DNA from: Bdellovibrionales bacterium
Lineage (GTDB): Bacteria; Bdellovibrionota; Bdellovibrionia; Bdellovibrionales; UBA1609
Direction: 5' to 3'
DNA: 42,342 nucleotides
Assembly (NCBI GenBank): GCA_019695175.1
Contig: JAIBAM010000024.1
Location: forward strand, 1 to 42,342
The stretch's first letter is position 1. Every line of letters begins with the position of its first letter. Made by a program: the position numbers and the translations under genes. The notes under the pieces were generated by a model that was not told where the DNA came from, did no database searches, and saw only the letters and a program-made list of their open reading frames with translations. Positions 27,050-36,900 of the stretch are shown here, in pieces.

Positions 27050-27988
27050 ATGCAGTGCTTTCAAATGCGAAAGACTCAGTTCATGCTTTTGGCTCTCTTC
27101 ATAATGGGGATGTTTTTTCAATCCAAAGGGCAAGCTGATTTCGGTCGCGGAAGAGGCTGGGGTGGAGGATACGGATGGGGGCGTCCCGGTCGTCCTGGAG
27201 AGGGAAGAGAGCGCGATCCAGGTCGTCCCGGTGATCCGAGTCCACCAACCAATGAAGAGGTTTTTTCTGGGGGTTGTCTTGGGGGAAGAGTTTGTCCCAA
27301 TCGATACTTCATCGTAAATTTTTCCCAAGGACGTACTGTACAATCCATTCAATTTTTTGCCAATGATCGAGTGGGGGATCGTCATACGGCAGTACTTAAT
27401 CTTTTTCTGGATAATATTTTAGTGGCTCAAAATATTGATATTAAGCAAGATGGTTTTTTACATTCCTTCAACGTAAATAACATTTTTGCAAGGTCTCTTC
27501 GTTTTGAAGCTGTGGCTGATGATGAAGCCCAGATAGATTGGATCAAAGTTACTTATGTTCCTCAGGATTCAGGACGAGGTGGTGACGGGAGAGATGGTGA
27601 TGGTGAGCGAGATCGCGATGGCCGTGATCGTGATCGGGGGGATCGAGGCTCTGAGCAAATGTTCTTCCCTGGCGGCTGCATTGGTGGGGCCTGTCGACGG
27701 AGTGAAATAGCAATGAATTTAGATGATCAAGGGAGAGGGCCTGTGTTCATCGAAAGTTTGGATTTTTTTGCCAGTGATCGTCCTGGTCCCGGAAACGATG
27801 CTATTGTGGATATTTTGGTAGATAATTTCATTGTGGTTAGAGGGGTAAGTATTCGAAGCTTACGTTCAAACTATCACATTCCCATTAACCAAAGGGGTCA
27901 ATTCGTTAGAATTGTAGCCTACGATGCGGAAGTTCGCCTGGGTACAGTGACCGTCAATTTTTCCCGAAGAGGATGGGGGCGGAGATAA
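27050..27988 (+). CDS. secreted two-domain member of a GGC(L/I)GG-domain family
   Basis: 312 aa from ATG 27050, three bases after a GGGGGG run. A signal peptide ends at SKGQA|DF. Residues 32-70 are Gly/Arg/Pro-rich. Domain 1 (about 71-170) contains EVFSGGCLGGRVC (Cys76, Cys82) and VQSIQFFANDRVGDRHTAVLNLFLDN, closely matching the single domain of the upstream protein. A linker rich in Arg, Asp and Gly (about 173-202) joins domain 2 (about 205-305), more divergent: MFFPGGCIGGACRR (Cys210, Cys215), ESLDFFASDRPGPGNDAIVDILVDN. The order implies tandem gene duplication plus internal domain duplication. It probably acts outside the cytoplasm; binding partner unknown. Confidence 0.8.
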   Translation: MQCFQMRKTQFMLLALFIMGMFFQSKGQADFGRGRGWGGGYGWGRPGRPGEGRERDPGRPGDPSPPTNEEVFSGGCLGGRVCPNRYFIVNFSQGRTVQSIQFFANDRVGDRHTAVLNLFLDNILVAQNIDIKQDGFLHSFNVNNIFARSLRFEAVADDEAQIDWIKVTYVPQDSGRGGDGRDGDGERDRDGRDRDRGDRGSEQMFFPGGCIGGACRRSEIAMNLDDQGRGPVFIESLDFFASDRPGPGNDAIVDILVDNFIVVRGVSIRSLRSNYHIPINQRGQFVRIVAYDAEVRLGTVTVNFSRRGWGRR

Positions 27989-28074
27989 TACCTTTTAAAG
28001 GCTATTTTCTGCTTTTAAGGTCGCCTAAATTTTTGATTTTTGGATATTGAAGATTCATTTTTTAAGGGATACTT

Positions 28075-28103
28075 AGGGCTCTTTTAAAAAGAGCCCTTTT
28101 TTT
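28075..28103 (+). terminator. strong intrinsic terminator after the second GGC(L/I)GG-domain gene
   Basis: AGGGCTCTT pairs with AAGAGCCCT around a short A/T loop, followed by seven T. It isolates the 26.3-28.0 kb pair from the large operon that follows. Confidence 0.9.
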
Positions 28104-28716
28104 AGAATGTGGTTTAAACCACTCGTGTTTAAAAAATGACACATTAAAATAAACTTAATTTATTGAAAATAAAGTTTATTTTTATATAAACTTAACAAAA
28201 GTGGTTTCAAATTGGTGAATACCTGCATTTATTTATCGATACAAAAAGATTTTCTTATTCAATACTGTAATTAATTTATGAAATGAAAAAGTCAGGTTAC
28301 AGCGGCGTATTAGAGTGTTAAAACGGCACGTTAGCGCTCATTACGGGTGAAAACTAAAACAACATAAATACTAAGTTTATTGAAATGAGAAAAAGGTATG
28401 ACTTTTGATTTGTGTAATTTCGTTTCGTTATTTGCTGTTTCAGCAAAATCTTCGAATTCTGTGAAGAGCTTCCCGTTGGTTACAAACGTACTCAATAACA
28501 CCGTTTTTTGTTCTAATGAATTTTCTGCTAAACATCTTCGATATTTCCTCGGGCAAAGATGCAAAAACTTTTTTAGTGTGAAATCTAAATATCCACGAGG
28601 ACAATGCTACCGCAAAATGGATTTTCTATAAATAGAATAGAAAGTATTATAAAAATTACATCTTTTTAAAAAATTGTGAGGGTAGAAAAATTTTTAACTG
28701 GTGCAAAAAAATAACA
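28104..28716. promoter_or_regulatory. 613-base palindrome-rich region upstream of the giant-lipoprotein operon
   Basis: A perfect 14-bp palindrome GTGGTTTAAACCAC lies at 28109-28122, and GTGGTTT recurs at 28201. Between them an ATAAACTT element occurs three times in alternating orientation: 28149-28156, the complement at 28172-28179, and 28186-28193. The first two form a 9-bp inverted repeat (AATAAACTT/AAGTTTATT). The remaining sequence to 28716 is AT-rich. Open frames on both strands (28331-28631) lack family resemblance or clear ribosome sites. I interpret the block as a control region for the gene starting at 28717. Its regulator is unknown. Confidence 0.5.
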
Positions 28717-29913
28717 TTGTGGTTGAAGGTGTTAATTGCTTTTTTTCTGTGGGCATCTTGGGGTTATGGGGTTTTAGTTGGAGCCGAAGAATTAGATGCG
28801 GGAGGTGTAGCAGAGGCCTCCACAAAAAAAATCCCGGCTGAATCTCCATTAGAGAATCTGGATCAAGAAGATAAATTTCAAGCTTGGGACTATTCTTGGA
28901 GGGGGAGAATGTTTGCTTTGGGAGTTTCTGACACTACAGAGGAGAGTCGTGTTTCTGGTTTGCAGCTTTCCGGTGGGTTAAAAAAGAAATTTAGCGAATA
29001 TTTTGATTTTGCTACGAGTTTACAAGCTCGATTTGAAACGGGTACCACCCACTCTTTATATGAAGTGAATCGGGTGGCCAATGGTATATGGCTGGATGAA
29101 GCCCAAGCCAATGTACATTTGGTTCCCCATTTTGTGACTTTATCTGCAGGAGCTATCAATCAGAGATATTTACAGAATCCACTTCTTCTCACCGAATTAA
29201 GTTTCCCGGCCGTGCAGGAAAAGTTCCAATGGGAAGGGGCTGGGCTATCTCTTGGTTTGGTGATACAGCAAGCGGTTCCCACATCCATGAGCCTTTCCAC
29301 TCGATCTGTTGCGAAGGAAAAACTGCCCTCATTTTTCACCGAAACCTTTTTTGCAAACTACAACCCTCAACAGTCGTTATGGTCCATAAATGGAAGAGTG
29401 GGAGCCTTTGCTTTCTATGATCTTCCCTCTTCGGTGGCTTACGACAGTAGAACACAGGGGAACTTTGCAGAAGGGGAATTCCCTGAAAACTCCAGCTTTC
29501 GTTACGGTTTTCGTGGTTTGACTTACGGCGGAGACCTGGGTCTTAAGCTAAAAAATGTACAATTAAAAGCGGGTGCGGATGCTTTGATTAACCAAGAAGC
29601 TCCTCAAAAGTATGGCAGAGGTCTTTTGACCTATGTACAAGCAGGGGTCAAAGGCTTCGGTCAGTGGACTCTGATTCCGAGGGCAGAGTACTTCCGTAAC
29701 GAACGACAAAGCTCGCCTGCGTTTTATAATTCTGCAGACTATGGGCACAACAATCGTCATGGTTTCGCCTATGAGCTTAAAGCTGAAAATCTTAAGCTGG
29801 GTGTAGCCTTCAAGGCCAAATATTCGGATGCGCAATTAATTGAGGAATTCCCCTCTCAAGCTAATACTAAAATAATTATGATTTATATGGATATATTCAA
29901 TGGCGTTAATTGA
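28717..29913 (+). CDS. probable outer-membrane beta-barrel protein
   Basis: 398 aa if TTG 28717 is the start; TTG 28723 is equally possible, as no ATG lies near the signal peptide. The N-terminus (VLIAFFLWASWGYGVLVGA|EE) is a signal peptide. After a short acidic region the chain shows alternating amphipathic strands separated by Gly/Asn/Asp turns and rich in aromatics, e.g. GLKKKFSEYFDFATSLQARFETG, FRYGFRGLTYGGDLGLKLKNVQLKAGADALI, HGFAYELKAENLKLGVAFKAKYS, with no hydrophobic helices. That is the look of a barrel of roughly 14-18 strands. The terminal strand (IIMIYMDIF) has an aromatic residue but not a final Phe. It heads a three-gene unit with two giant lipoproteins. Family not recognised. 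Confidence 0.65.
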   Translation: MWLKVLIAFFLWASWGYGVLVGAEELDAGGVAEASTKKIPAESPLENLDQEDKFQAWDYSWRGRMFALGVSDTTEESRVSGLQLSGGLKKKFSEYFDFATSLQARFETGTTHSLYEVNRVANGIWLDEAQANVHLVPHFVTLSAGAINQRYLQNPLLLTELSFPAVQEKFQWEGAGLSLGLVIQQAVPTSMSLSTRSVAKEKLPSFFTETFFANYNPQQSLWSINGRVGAFAFYDLPSSVAYDSRTQGNFAEGEFPENSSFRYGFRGLTYGGDLGLKLKNVQLKAGADALINQEAPQKYGRGLLTYVQAGVKGFGQWTLIPRAEYFRNERQSSPAFYNSADYGHNNRHGFAYELKAENLKLGVAFKAKYSDAQLIEEFPSQANTKIIMIYMDIFNGVN

Positions 29914-29983
29914 TTTTAATAAAATATTTTCTAGACAAATAAATCGTTTTTTCAACAATGATTTTAATTTTATCCAGAACACC

Positions 29984-32900
29984 ATGGTTTTTAATTCAAA
30001 GACGGTTGGGATGCTGTCGTTAAGCCTGGCGCTTGTGCTTCTGTCGACGGGTTGTACCTTAAGGACGGAAAAGGGTGAGTCTTCAGGAGATGCTACTTTT
30101 CGTGTGGACTATGTTGTTGAGCCTGGTGTTGTAAAAAATGATAAGACCAATTTAGATTGGAATATTCCTAAGTCCCGAATTTTTGATTTTGTGGCTTGCT
30201 TACGTCCCATATCTCAAAAAAATCCTATTGTTGGAGATGTCTTTGAGATTTTAGGTGGGGAAGGTGTTTATCAGCGTACAACGGATAGTCAAGGCTGTTT
30301 GCACTGGTCTGAGAGCATCCCATTTGAGTATTTTGCAAAACCTACGTATGTGACTGTAGAACGCAAATTCAAAGCCCTAAAACGACAGGTGGGTGTGGCC
30401 AGTTATCGTTTTGGTATTAACCCTTGGAGTGGACTTACGGATACAAGACCTCCGTTGATTGACTTTAGGCGTACGAATGCTTTTCATGTTGTTGCAGGTA
30501 ATGTCGGCGTTGAGGCCTTAAGAGGTCAGGGTGGAGAGGGTGCACAAATGTTTATCCCCACCATTTCGGCAGTTCTGGAGCAACCTTTTACAGAGGAAGA
30601 AACGCGACACAGTTCAGATTATAATTTGCATGTGGTTTTAGAACCAAAAGTTCTTGTGAAAGACATGGTGGGGCAAAGACAAAAAATAAGTTTGGAAAAG
30701 GGTTCGTTTTGGATGACTGCTGATGTGGTTAAGATAGATCCTTCTCAGTCTACCTCGGCTGGCATAGACCTTATTCCGCCGATAGGGACTCCTCTTTTGG
30801 CTTTATCTGAAAAAAAGTTAGTTGAATTTAGCAATGGGAGAGTTGATTTCAATGTGCCTAAAAGACTGGTCTCCCTTATTGAACACCAGTCTAAATATAG
30901 TTTAGTTATTAGCATTGAGCCAGGACCTAATGCCCCAGCAAAAATAAATAAATTTTATGGAATTTATTCCGCAAAAGAACTTGTATGTTTGAGTCAGGGT
31001 TGTACTTTCGAATTAAGTGATCAGTTCAATGGTTGGATTCATCCCGATGTGGTGGGTCAACAAATAACTTTATTGAATCCGAAAGTTACAGATGAGGAGC
31101 AGAGACTGATAGAAACTCAACGTGGGAGATTTAACTTTGAACAAGTGAGTTTGACGCCAGCAACGGCACCAAGGATAGCGCCTAACCAAGCAGAAAATAG
31201 TATCTCAAATACAGTTGTTTTTGATCTTAGTGTCCGTGTCGCAGATACGTTGCAACGTGGGGCAGGTGTGCTTCAAAGGGCCTTTCATATTTACGGAATG
31301 ACCCCCTATGATGAGCGTCCTGTAAGTTCAATTGATCTCAAGCAGTTGAAATTAAAAAAAACTACAGATACAGGTATCAATGGTGATCTAACTTGGTTTG
31401 ATTCTATAGTAGCTAAAACCTACGAGAAGAGAGTCTATAAAAAAATGCAGATAGTTTTCCAAGATGTTTTAACTAAAAATTTATACAAAGCTTGTGTTTT
31501 TGTAGCTCCCTTTAACAAAATACAACCCATTAAGGACTGTCGAAAAGATGCTAATGAAATGGTTCTTACACAAAGGGGGATCGGCCGTCCTACGTTAAGT
31601 GTGGGGCATATTGAGTTGAAGCGAAATGGAACCAATCTTAAAGATTATAATATTATCACTCCTGATTTGTTTTTGGAGTCCTCTTTTATTTACGACTTTA
31701 AAGCTACGTTAAATATTCATCGTGCTGATTCGTTGGAAAATCCGGAAACAGAAGTAGAAAGAATAGCCCCAGCTTGGTGGCTTGTAACTTTAGTTATGTT
31801 TAAAAAAAATGTTTCAGGTAATTCAACGAGCGATGGGAAAGATGGGAATATAGTTCCATTGACAACCTTTGAAAAGGTTTTTTGCGGCTATAAAGATCCA
31901 GAAATGCAGTTGGAGTTAATGGTACAAGATTTGGGGTTAATGCAGCAGCGTGGGTTTTTTGCGTTGCAATTTAAACCATTAAAACAAAACAGACTAAAGT
32001 TCATCGAAGGTCCATCCCCTAATACTTCAATAGATTGCCCTGGTCAGGAAGTGGCGACTGATTCCCCCATAGAAATTGATGATGAGAATGATCTGCAATC
32101 GCCAGTTCATTTCATTTCTTGGATCCCAAGCCAAAGTGGATCACCAATTGTAAATTTTAGTCCTAGTAATTATCAGGACCCCAAAATAAAGGACTTAATA
32201 AATGAATTAAGGACAGAAATTGCGTCCTCTGATTTGCATGTATTACATGAAAAAAATATGCAAAAAAGAAAAACAATTGCCGAACAGGTGGTAAAAGATC
32301 AAACCAGTAATAAGGAAAATAATGATTGGTTTGCTTTTGGTGCGGCCATGTTGCACATGCCCTACGAACTTAAGAGCACTCAAGATCTGAAACACTTCGC
32401 GATAACAGCTTTTAATTGGACAAGGGACAAACGTGCACAATGGAGTCCTTTTGTTAGACCAGACCCTCAGCCCGTGGGGGCTACTCCTCCTAGTAGCTTG
32501 GGGGATAAAAATTCTAGGGGGTTCAACGAACAGCGATATAATTATTTGTTGGAGCAGTGGAATAAGTATTCCAGACACCAATTTGAAATAGGAAGTGATT
32601 TCGTAAATCAAAAGGATTTTATTGCTCCGTCGGAACCAAGTGTAATTGATGATTCAGGTGCATATTGGTATACTAACAAGCAACATTTGCAGTTATTGCT
32701 CCATAAGATTAAAGAGAGTAATATTGAATCAAAAGAATTCTTTGGCATGCTTTCCTGCATGGATCAGATTTTTTGGTCGGACAGAGCCAGTCAAGTCGCC
32801 AGATGTGCCGATGTGAAAACGGATGAAGGCAAAAGAAATTTAGAAATAGCCCACTGGCTTTGTTTAGTGACTTCACGGAACCCTGATGCAACAGATTGCT

Positions 32901-33934
32901 CTGGAACCAAACCCATCACAGAAATGATTGTTGAGAAGAAAATTCATGTTTATAGATTAAATTCGTCACGACTAGTTGCTGGGGTCTCTTCAAGTCTCAC
33001 AATCTCTTCAAGCTTTGATGTGGGATCTTTTGTGGCGACTGATTATGGAACTATGTTTTCTGATGGTGTTACAGGGTCTGTAACAGCTGAGGCTTCTTAT
33101 TCTATGCCGGTCTCAGTTGTTAAGTTGGGGGCTGGAGTTGCGACATCACTTTCAAAAACAAAAGCGACTGTACGATTTGATTTTAATCGTGAATGGACTG
33201 ACAACCTTGCGGGGTTTGGTGCGGGCATGACTCTGTCAAATCAGGAAATGATTGTGGAGTTGGAGCTGGGTGAATACAGAAAATGCTACATCGTTCGTTT
33301 TGATATGAACGAAAAATCTGGGTTGTATATTTGTGAGGGAATTACAAGTGATTCACCACTGACTCTTAAAGAGCACTATTATGTACTGTTTAATCCTGTA
33401 GTGCCTGAGTTACTTCTTGATTCTGCTGATCAACGAAATCATATGGTTGTACAAATGCGAGGGCAGAGATCCTACTATAGATTTCTTAGCCATATTGACT
33501 GGTCCTTGCGTCCATTCCACCTTAACGGTATTTCCAGGCCGGTCGGCGAAATGGTGCGAACGCTTAAGCTAAGAATACGAGATGAAGAGGTAGAAAGAGC
33601 AAATGCGACGGCTAAAATGGAAACAGATAGTTCTAGAACTACAGCAAACTTGAATCGTGGGCCTGATTGGGCAGTTAATTCTAGAGTTACAGAAAACTTG
33701 AAGCGTGGGCCTGGTTGGGCAGTGCCTTATGTAATAGATTCTTCACCCCCAGAGAGCTCCGCTTATAGAGTGAATATAGAAAAACTGAGAGAGAGAGATA
33801 TGCCAATATTTGGATTTCAAGCTTTTCAGGACTTAATAAATGATAGAGTTCCAAATGGTAACGTCCATGATGCTGCTAGCGAACCTACTAGAGCCTATCC
33901 AGATGATCGAGCGTATAAGTCTTATGGTGATTGA
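29984..33934 (+). CDS. giant lipoprotein A of the barrel/lipoprotein operon
   Basis: 1316 aa from ATG 29984; an in-frame ATG at 29900 overlaps the barrel gene by 14 bases but would add a charged stretch before the signal. The lipobox is LLSTGC, so the mature protein is lipid-anchored at Cys24. The N-terminal block, with CLRPISQ...GCLHWSESIPFE...YVTVERKF...NPWSGL, has a clear counterpart in the next gene, as does a C-terminal block (YRKCYIVRF...CEG...LKEHYYVLFNP). A Gly/Ser/Thr/Val-rich amphipathic section (FDVGSFVATDYG...AGVATSLSK) near residue 1030 resembles membrane-active or barrel strands. A 16-residue tandem repeat (SR(T/V)TxNLxRGPxWAV) sits near the C-terminus. No known domain recognised. 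Confidence 0.8.
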   Translation: MVFNSKTVGMLSLSLALVLLSTGCTLRTEKGESSGDATFRVDYVVEPGVVKNDKTNLDWNIPKSRIFDFVACLRPISQKNPIVGDVFEILGGEGVYQRTTDSQGCLHWSESIPFEYFAKPTYVTVERKFKALKRQVGVASYRFGINPWSGLTDTRPPLIDFRRTNAFHVVAGNVGVEALRGQGGEGAQMFIPTISAVLEQPFTEEETRHSSDYNLHVVLEPKVLVKDMVGQRQKISLEKGSFWMTADVVKIDPSQSTSAGIDLIPPIGTPLLALSEKKLVEFSNGRVDFNVPKRLVSLIEHQSKYSLVISIEPGPNAPAKINKFYGIYSAKELVCLSQGCTFELSDQFNGWIHPDVVGQQITLLNPKVTDEEQRLIETQRGRFNFEQVSLTPATAPRIAPNQAENSISNTVVFDLSVRVADTLQRGAGVLQRAFHIYGMTPYDERPVSSIDLKQLKLKKTTDTGINGDLTWFDSIVAKTYEKRVYKKMQIVFQDVLTKNLYKACVFVAPFNKIQPIKDCRKDANEMVLTQRGIGRPTLSVGHIELKRNGTNLKDYNIITPDLFLESSFIYDFKATLNIHRADSLENPETEVERIAPAWWLVTLVMFKKNVSGNSTSDGKDGNIVPLTTFEKVFCGYKDPEMQLELMVQDLGLMQQRGFFALQFKPLKQNRLKFIEGPSPNTSIDCPGQEVATDSPIEIDDENDLQSPVHFISWIPSQSGSPIVNFSPSNYQDPKIKDLINELRTEIASSDLHVLHEKNMQKRKTIAEQVVKDQTSNKENNDWFAFGAAMLHMPYELKSTQDLKHFAITAFNWTRDKRAQWSPFVRPDPQPVGATPPSSLGDKNSRGFNEQRYNYLLEQWNKYSRHQFEIGSDFVNQKDFIAPSEPSVIDDSGAYWYTNKQHLQLLLHKIKESNIESKEFFGMLSCMDQIFWSDRASQVARCADVKTDEGKRNLEIAHWLCLVTSRNPDATDCSGTKPITEMIVEKKIHVYRLNSSRLVAGVSSSLTISSSFDVGSFVATDYGTMFSDGVTGSVTAEASYSMPVSVVKLGAGVATSLSKTKATVRFDFNREWTDNLAGFGAGMTLSNQEMIVELELGEYRKCYIVRFDMNEKSGLYICEGITSDSPLTLKEHYYVLFNPVVPELLLDSADQRNHMVVQMRGQRSYYRFLSHIDWSLRPFHLNGISRPVGEMVRTLKLRIRDEEVERANATAKMETDSSRTTANLNRGPDWAVNSRVTENLKRGPGWAVPYVIDSSPPESSAYRVNIEKLRERDMPIFGFQAFQDLINDRVPNGNVHDAASEPTRAYPDDRAYKSYGD
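33631..33726 (+). repeat. in-frame 48-bp tandem duplication in lipoprotein A
   Basis: Two adjacent 48-base units start at 33631 and 33679, differing at a few positions, and encode SRTTANLNRGPDWAVN and SRVTENLKRGPGWAVP. The exact multiple of 16 codons keeps the frame. It is probably a recent duplication in a tolerant C-terminal tail. Confidence 0.85.
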
Positions 33935-33962
33935 TGTGGGTTGGAAAAAAGTTGTTTAATAC

Positions 33963-36900
33963 ATGAAAAATTTATTTCTAATTTTTACGATGATAGGGAC
34001 GATTTTTTTCATAGGATGTCACAAGTCTATGAATAAATCAAAGTCCGTTGAAGTGAGAATGCTTACAGGGGCTATCCTTGACGGAGAATCTACTAACAAA
34101 TGGAGTTTATTTAATAAAACTAGAATCAGTTTCCTTGTTTGCTTACAGTTTGATGATTTAAAACAACCTGTTGGAGTAGCAGAATGGGAAGTGAAGGGAG
34201 GCAATAACGGATCGGTTAGTATTTTCTCCGAGGAGAACGGTTGTCTCACCTGGCAAGAGTCTTTTGATGTGGATCCGGTCAGTCAACCCGGATATATCGC
34301 TATTGAAAGGGTGATTTATGGAAAAAAGAAAGAATTCAATCCTGTTTCAGTTAAAGCTCTTGTAAACCCATGGAGTGGTTTGGTTGGAAGTGAACCTGCT
34401 GTGGTGAATCCACTTTTAAGTCCACTGGTGCCAAGAATGGCGTTTCAAGACTCTGTGGAGAATTTAAAAAAAGGGGAGTTGTTTTTTAAAGAAGTAAGAT
34501 ATGAATTTTTTAGCACACCGATGCGGTTGAACTTGTCTTTGTTTCCTCAGCTAAAAACCACAGCTATGGATGGCAAAGAGACTTACATTGAAATTAAATC
34601 AGGTGTTGTGAATTTAAAAATTCAGATATTTTATCAGTCAAATAAAGAGAAAAGCGCTGTCCCTGTTAGTAAAATCATAGCTTTAGAAAATTTAAAATTT
34701 GAGGGTGGACTTTTAGTTTTGCAAAACTTGCAACCGGACTGGAACGGTGGGTTGAGTAAAAATGCAGGACAGTATTTTATTCAGTTAAGTGGGGAGCCAG
34801 TGGGCTCTGCTGTGGGAATGCAACCATTTTCCCATACCTTTTCTGTTGGACCTTATCAGCGATTGGCTGGAGGTGTGACCCCTTACCAACCTGATTTAGC
34901 TATTGTTATGGGTATGGAAGGAGGAAAAGAAGCTCGCTCAGGGGATACAATAGTTGGAAATGTAAGATCTGACGTGGGGCCTATGGCAGGTTCGGCTCAT
35001 TTAGTCTTTAGTTTGGGAAAAATCAGAGGCCAGCCGGGTTCTGTCAATATGGATCAGGCTGCCGGGGAGGATCCATTACAAAGAACTAAGTTAATTCAGT
35101 TTAGCTTACCAGTTCAACCTGAAACTCTATCTAAGGAAAGTCTTGAGGGAAGGCTATTTACTGTCTCCTCTTTGTCAGACGCTAAAAACAACTTTTCAGT
35201 TAGAGTTGTTGGTGGGTATCTTATATGGACGGACATAATTAAATATTCTTACGTCAAACGGTTTCAACCTCTTAATTTTGAAATTTCTGTGACCCATGTT
35301 GAGACCGGAAAAAGTATAAAAAAGGGCTTTAAAGTAACCCCTGGTGAAAATAGTTATTTTGTAATTGATGATAAAATCGGGACTAATTTTTACGGCTCTT
35401 TAGTTAAGGGAACCAAACCATTTTTATATTTAAGTACGACCTGCTTTGAAAATGGAGAGAGAACTTTCTCCATTGACCCAGGTTCTTTGGCTCTGTCCCA
35501 GGTAAAATTATATAAAACATTTGAATTCACCCCAAAGGTAGAGTTTCTAACTGTATTTTCCCCCGACCTTAAATCAGAGGATCTTATTGCTGGTGCCTAC
35601 CAAATTACAATGGCATTTTATAGTCGAGAATATTTTCTTGATGGTAACATATCTACGTTACAAAAACCTTTAGCGGTGACTCGTAAGGTTATAGATCACA
35701 TTGGTTCAACATCCAAAGCTGAATTTGAGGTTAAGTTTTTACCGATATATGCAAATATGATGGGTTTTGCTGTTATTCAAATGGATTTTTTTGACAGGAA
35801 AAAGAACCGAGTCATACCAAAAGAAGAACTTGGAATGGGGCCTTCTGCACAGGTGTTTGAGGTAGATATAAATGGACAGGGATGTTCCGTTGTTCCTGCT
35901 CGAATAAATACAAAGAATTTTTTAGGCAGTTCCGTGGCTAAGAACATGATAGAGGATCCCAATTTTAATTTAATTTCTATCGCTGATCAGTGGGGTGAGG
36001 AGGAAGAAGGGCTTAAACAAAAACTTATTGAAAAAAATAAAAATCAAGATCCGCGCATGAGTTCTGATTGGAATAATTATGCCATAGATATGGGATTAAC
36101 TCCGGTGGAACTAAATAACCAAACTGACTTGACCAAATATGGGTTTACCAAAGACACCACATTAAGTGAGGTAGAAGAAGCCTTAGATTGTGCTTATAAG
36201 GTGAATTATCAGAAGTTTGGTAATGGTGCGAAGTGCATGTATGACTTTAAAAATGGAAATCCTCAATTTTTACTTTATAAGGCGATAACTAAACATTGGG
36301 GTGAAGAATTAACTAAACAAAGCGATAAAGAGTGGAATAAAAGGATTAAAAATGATCCAAGAATGATAACTGAAAGAATCAAGTCATTGCGAATGTCGCC
36401 AGGAACTAAATTTATAAAAAGACAAAAAGATTTACTGAGGGATTTAATGTCTGACTTTTACTCGGACCCTTCTAAAGTAGGTTGGGTTTTCAGAGTACAA
36501 AAATTTGTTTATCCGTATCAACTTACAAAGTTAGAAAATCTCTCTGGCTTTGGGGAAAGAACAACAAGGACTATTCAACTTAAATCTGTAGTTCAATCTA
36601 TATTTGGATATGAAAAGTTGGATGATATAGGGGGTGTGGTTGGGACCACTTTAAGTTTTAAGAAACCAATTCTTTCCACCAACGGACAAACAAATGGTGC
36701 ACTTGTTGAGGGAGCCGGGGTCGATGCTGCCGGAGGTACTATGGGTGGTTCAGGTGGCGGTGCTGTAGGTATAACGCCGCATAAAAAATTTGGTTCTGAT
36801 CTCTATTCCAAATTAGATTTCTCAAAAAAGGGCGGAACTTTTAGATGGGAGGCATTTTACGAGACGATGGATACTACTGCAGCTTACGATCAAAGCGTAG

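Noticed and set aside
4325-28570. A 17-base match (CAAAGATGCAAAAACTT) at 4325-4341 and 28554-28570
   Set aside because: One copy lies inside the metalloprotease gene and the flanks do not match; likely chance in AT-rich DNA.
28331-28631. Overlapping 77-codon open frames on both strands
   Set aside because: Neither has a recognisable domain or a convincing ribosome site, and they overlap each other in an AT-rich control region; treated as chance open frames.
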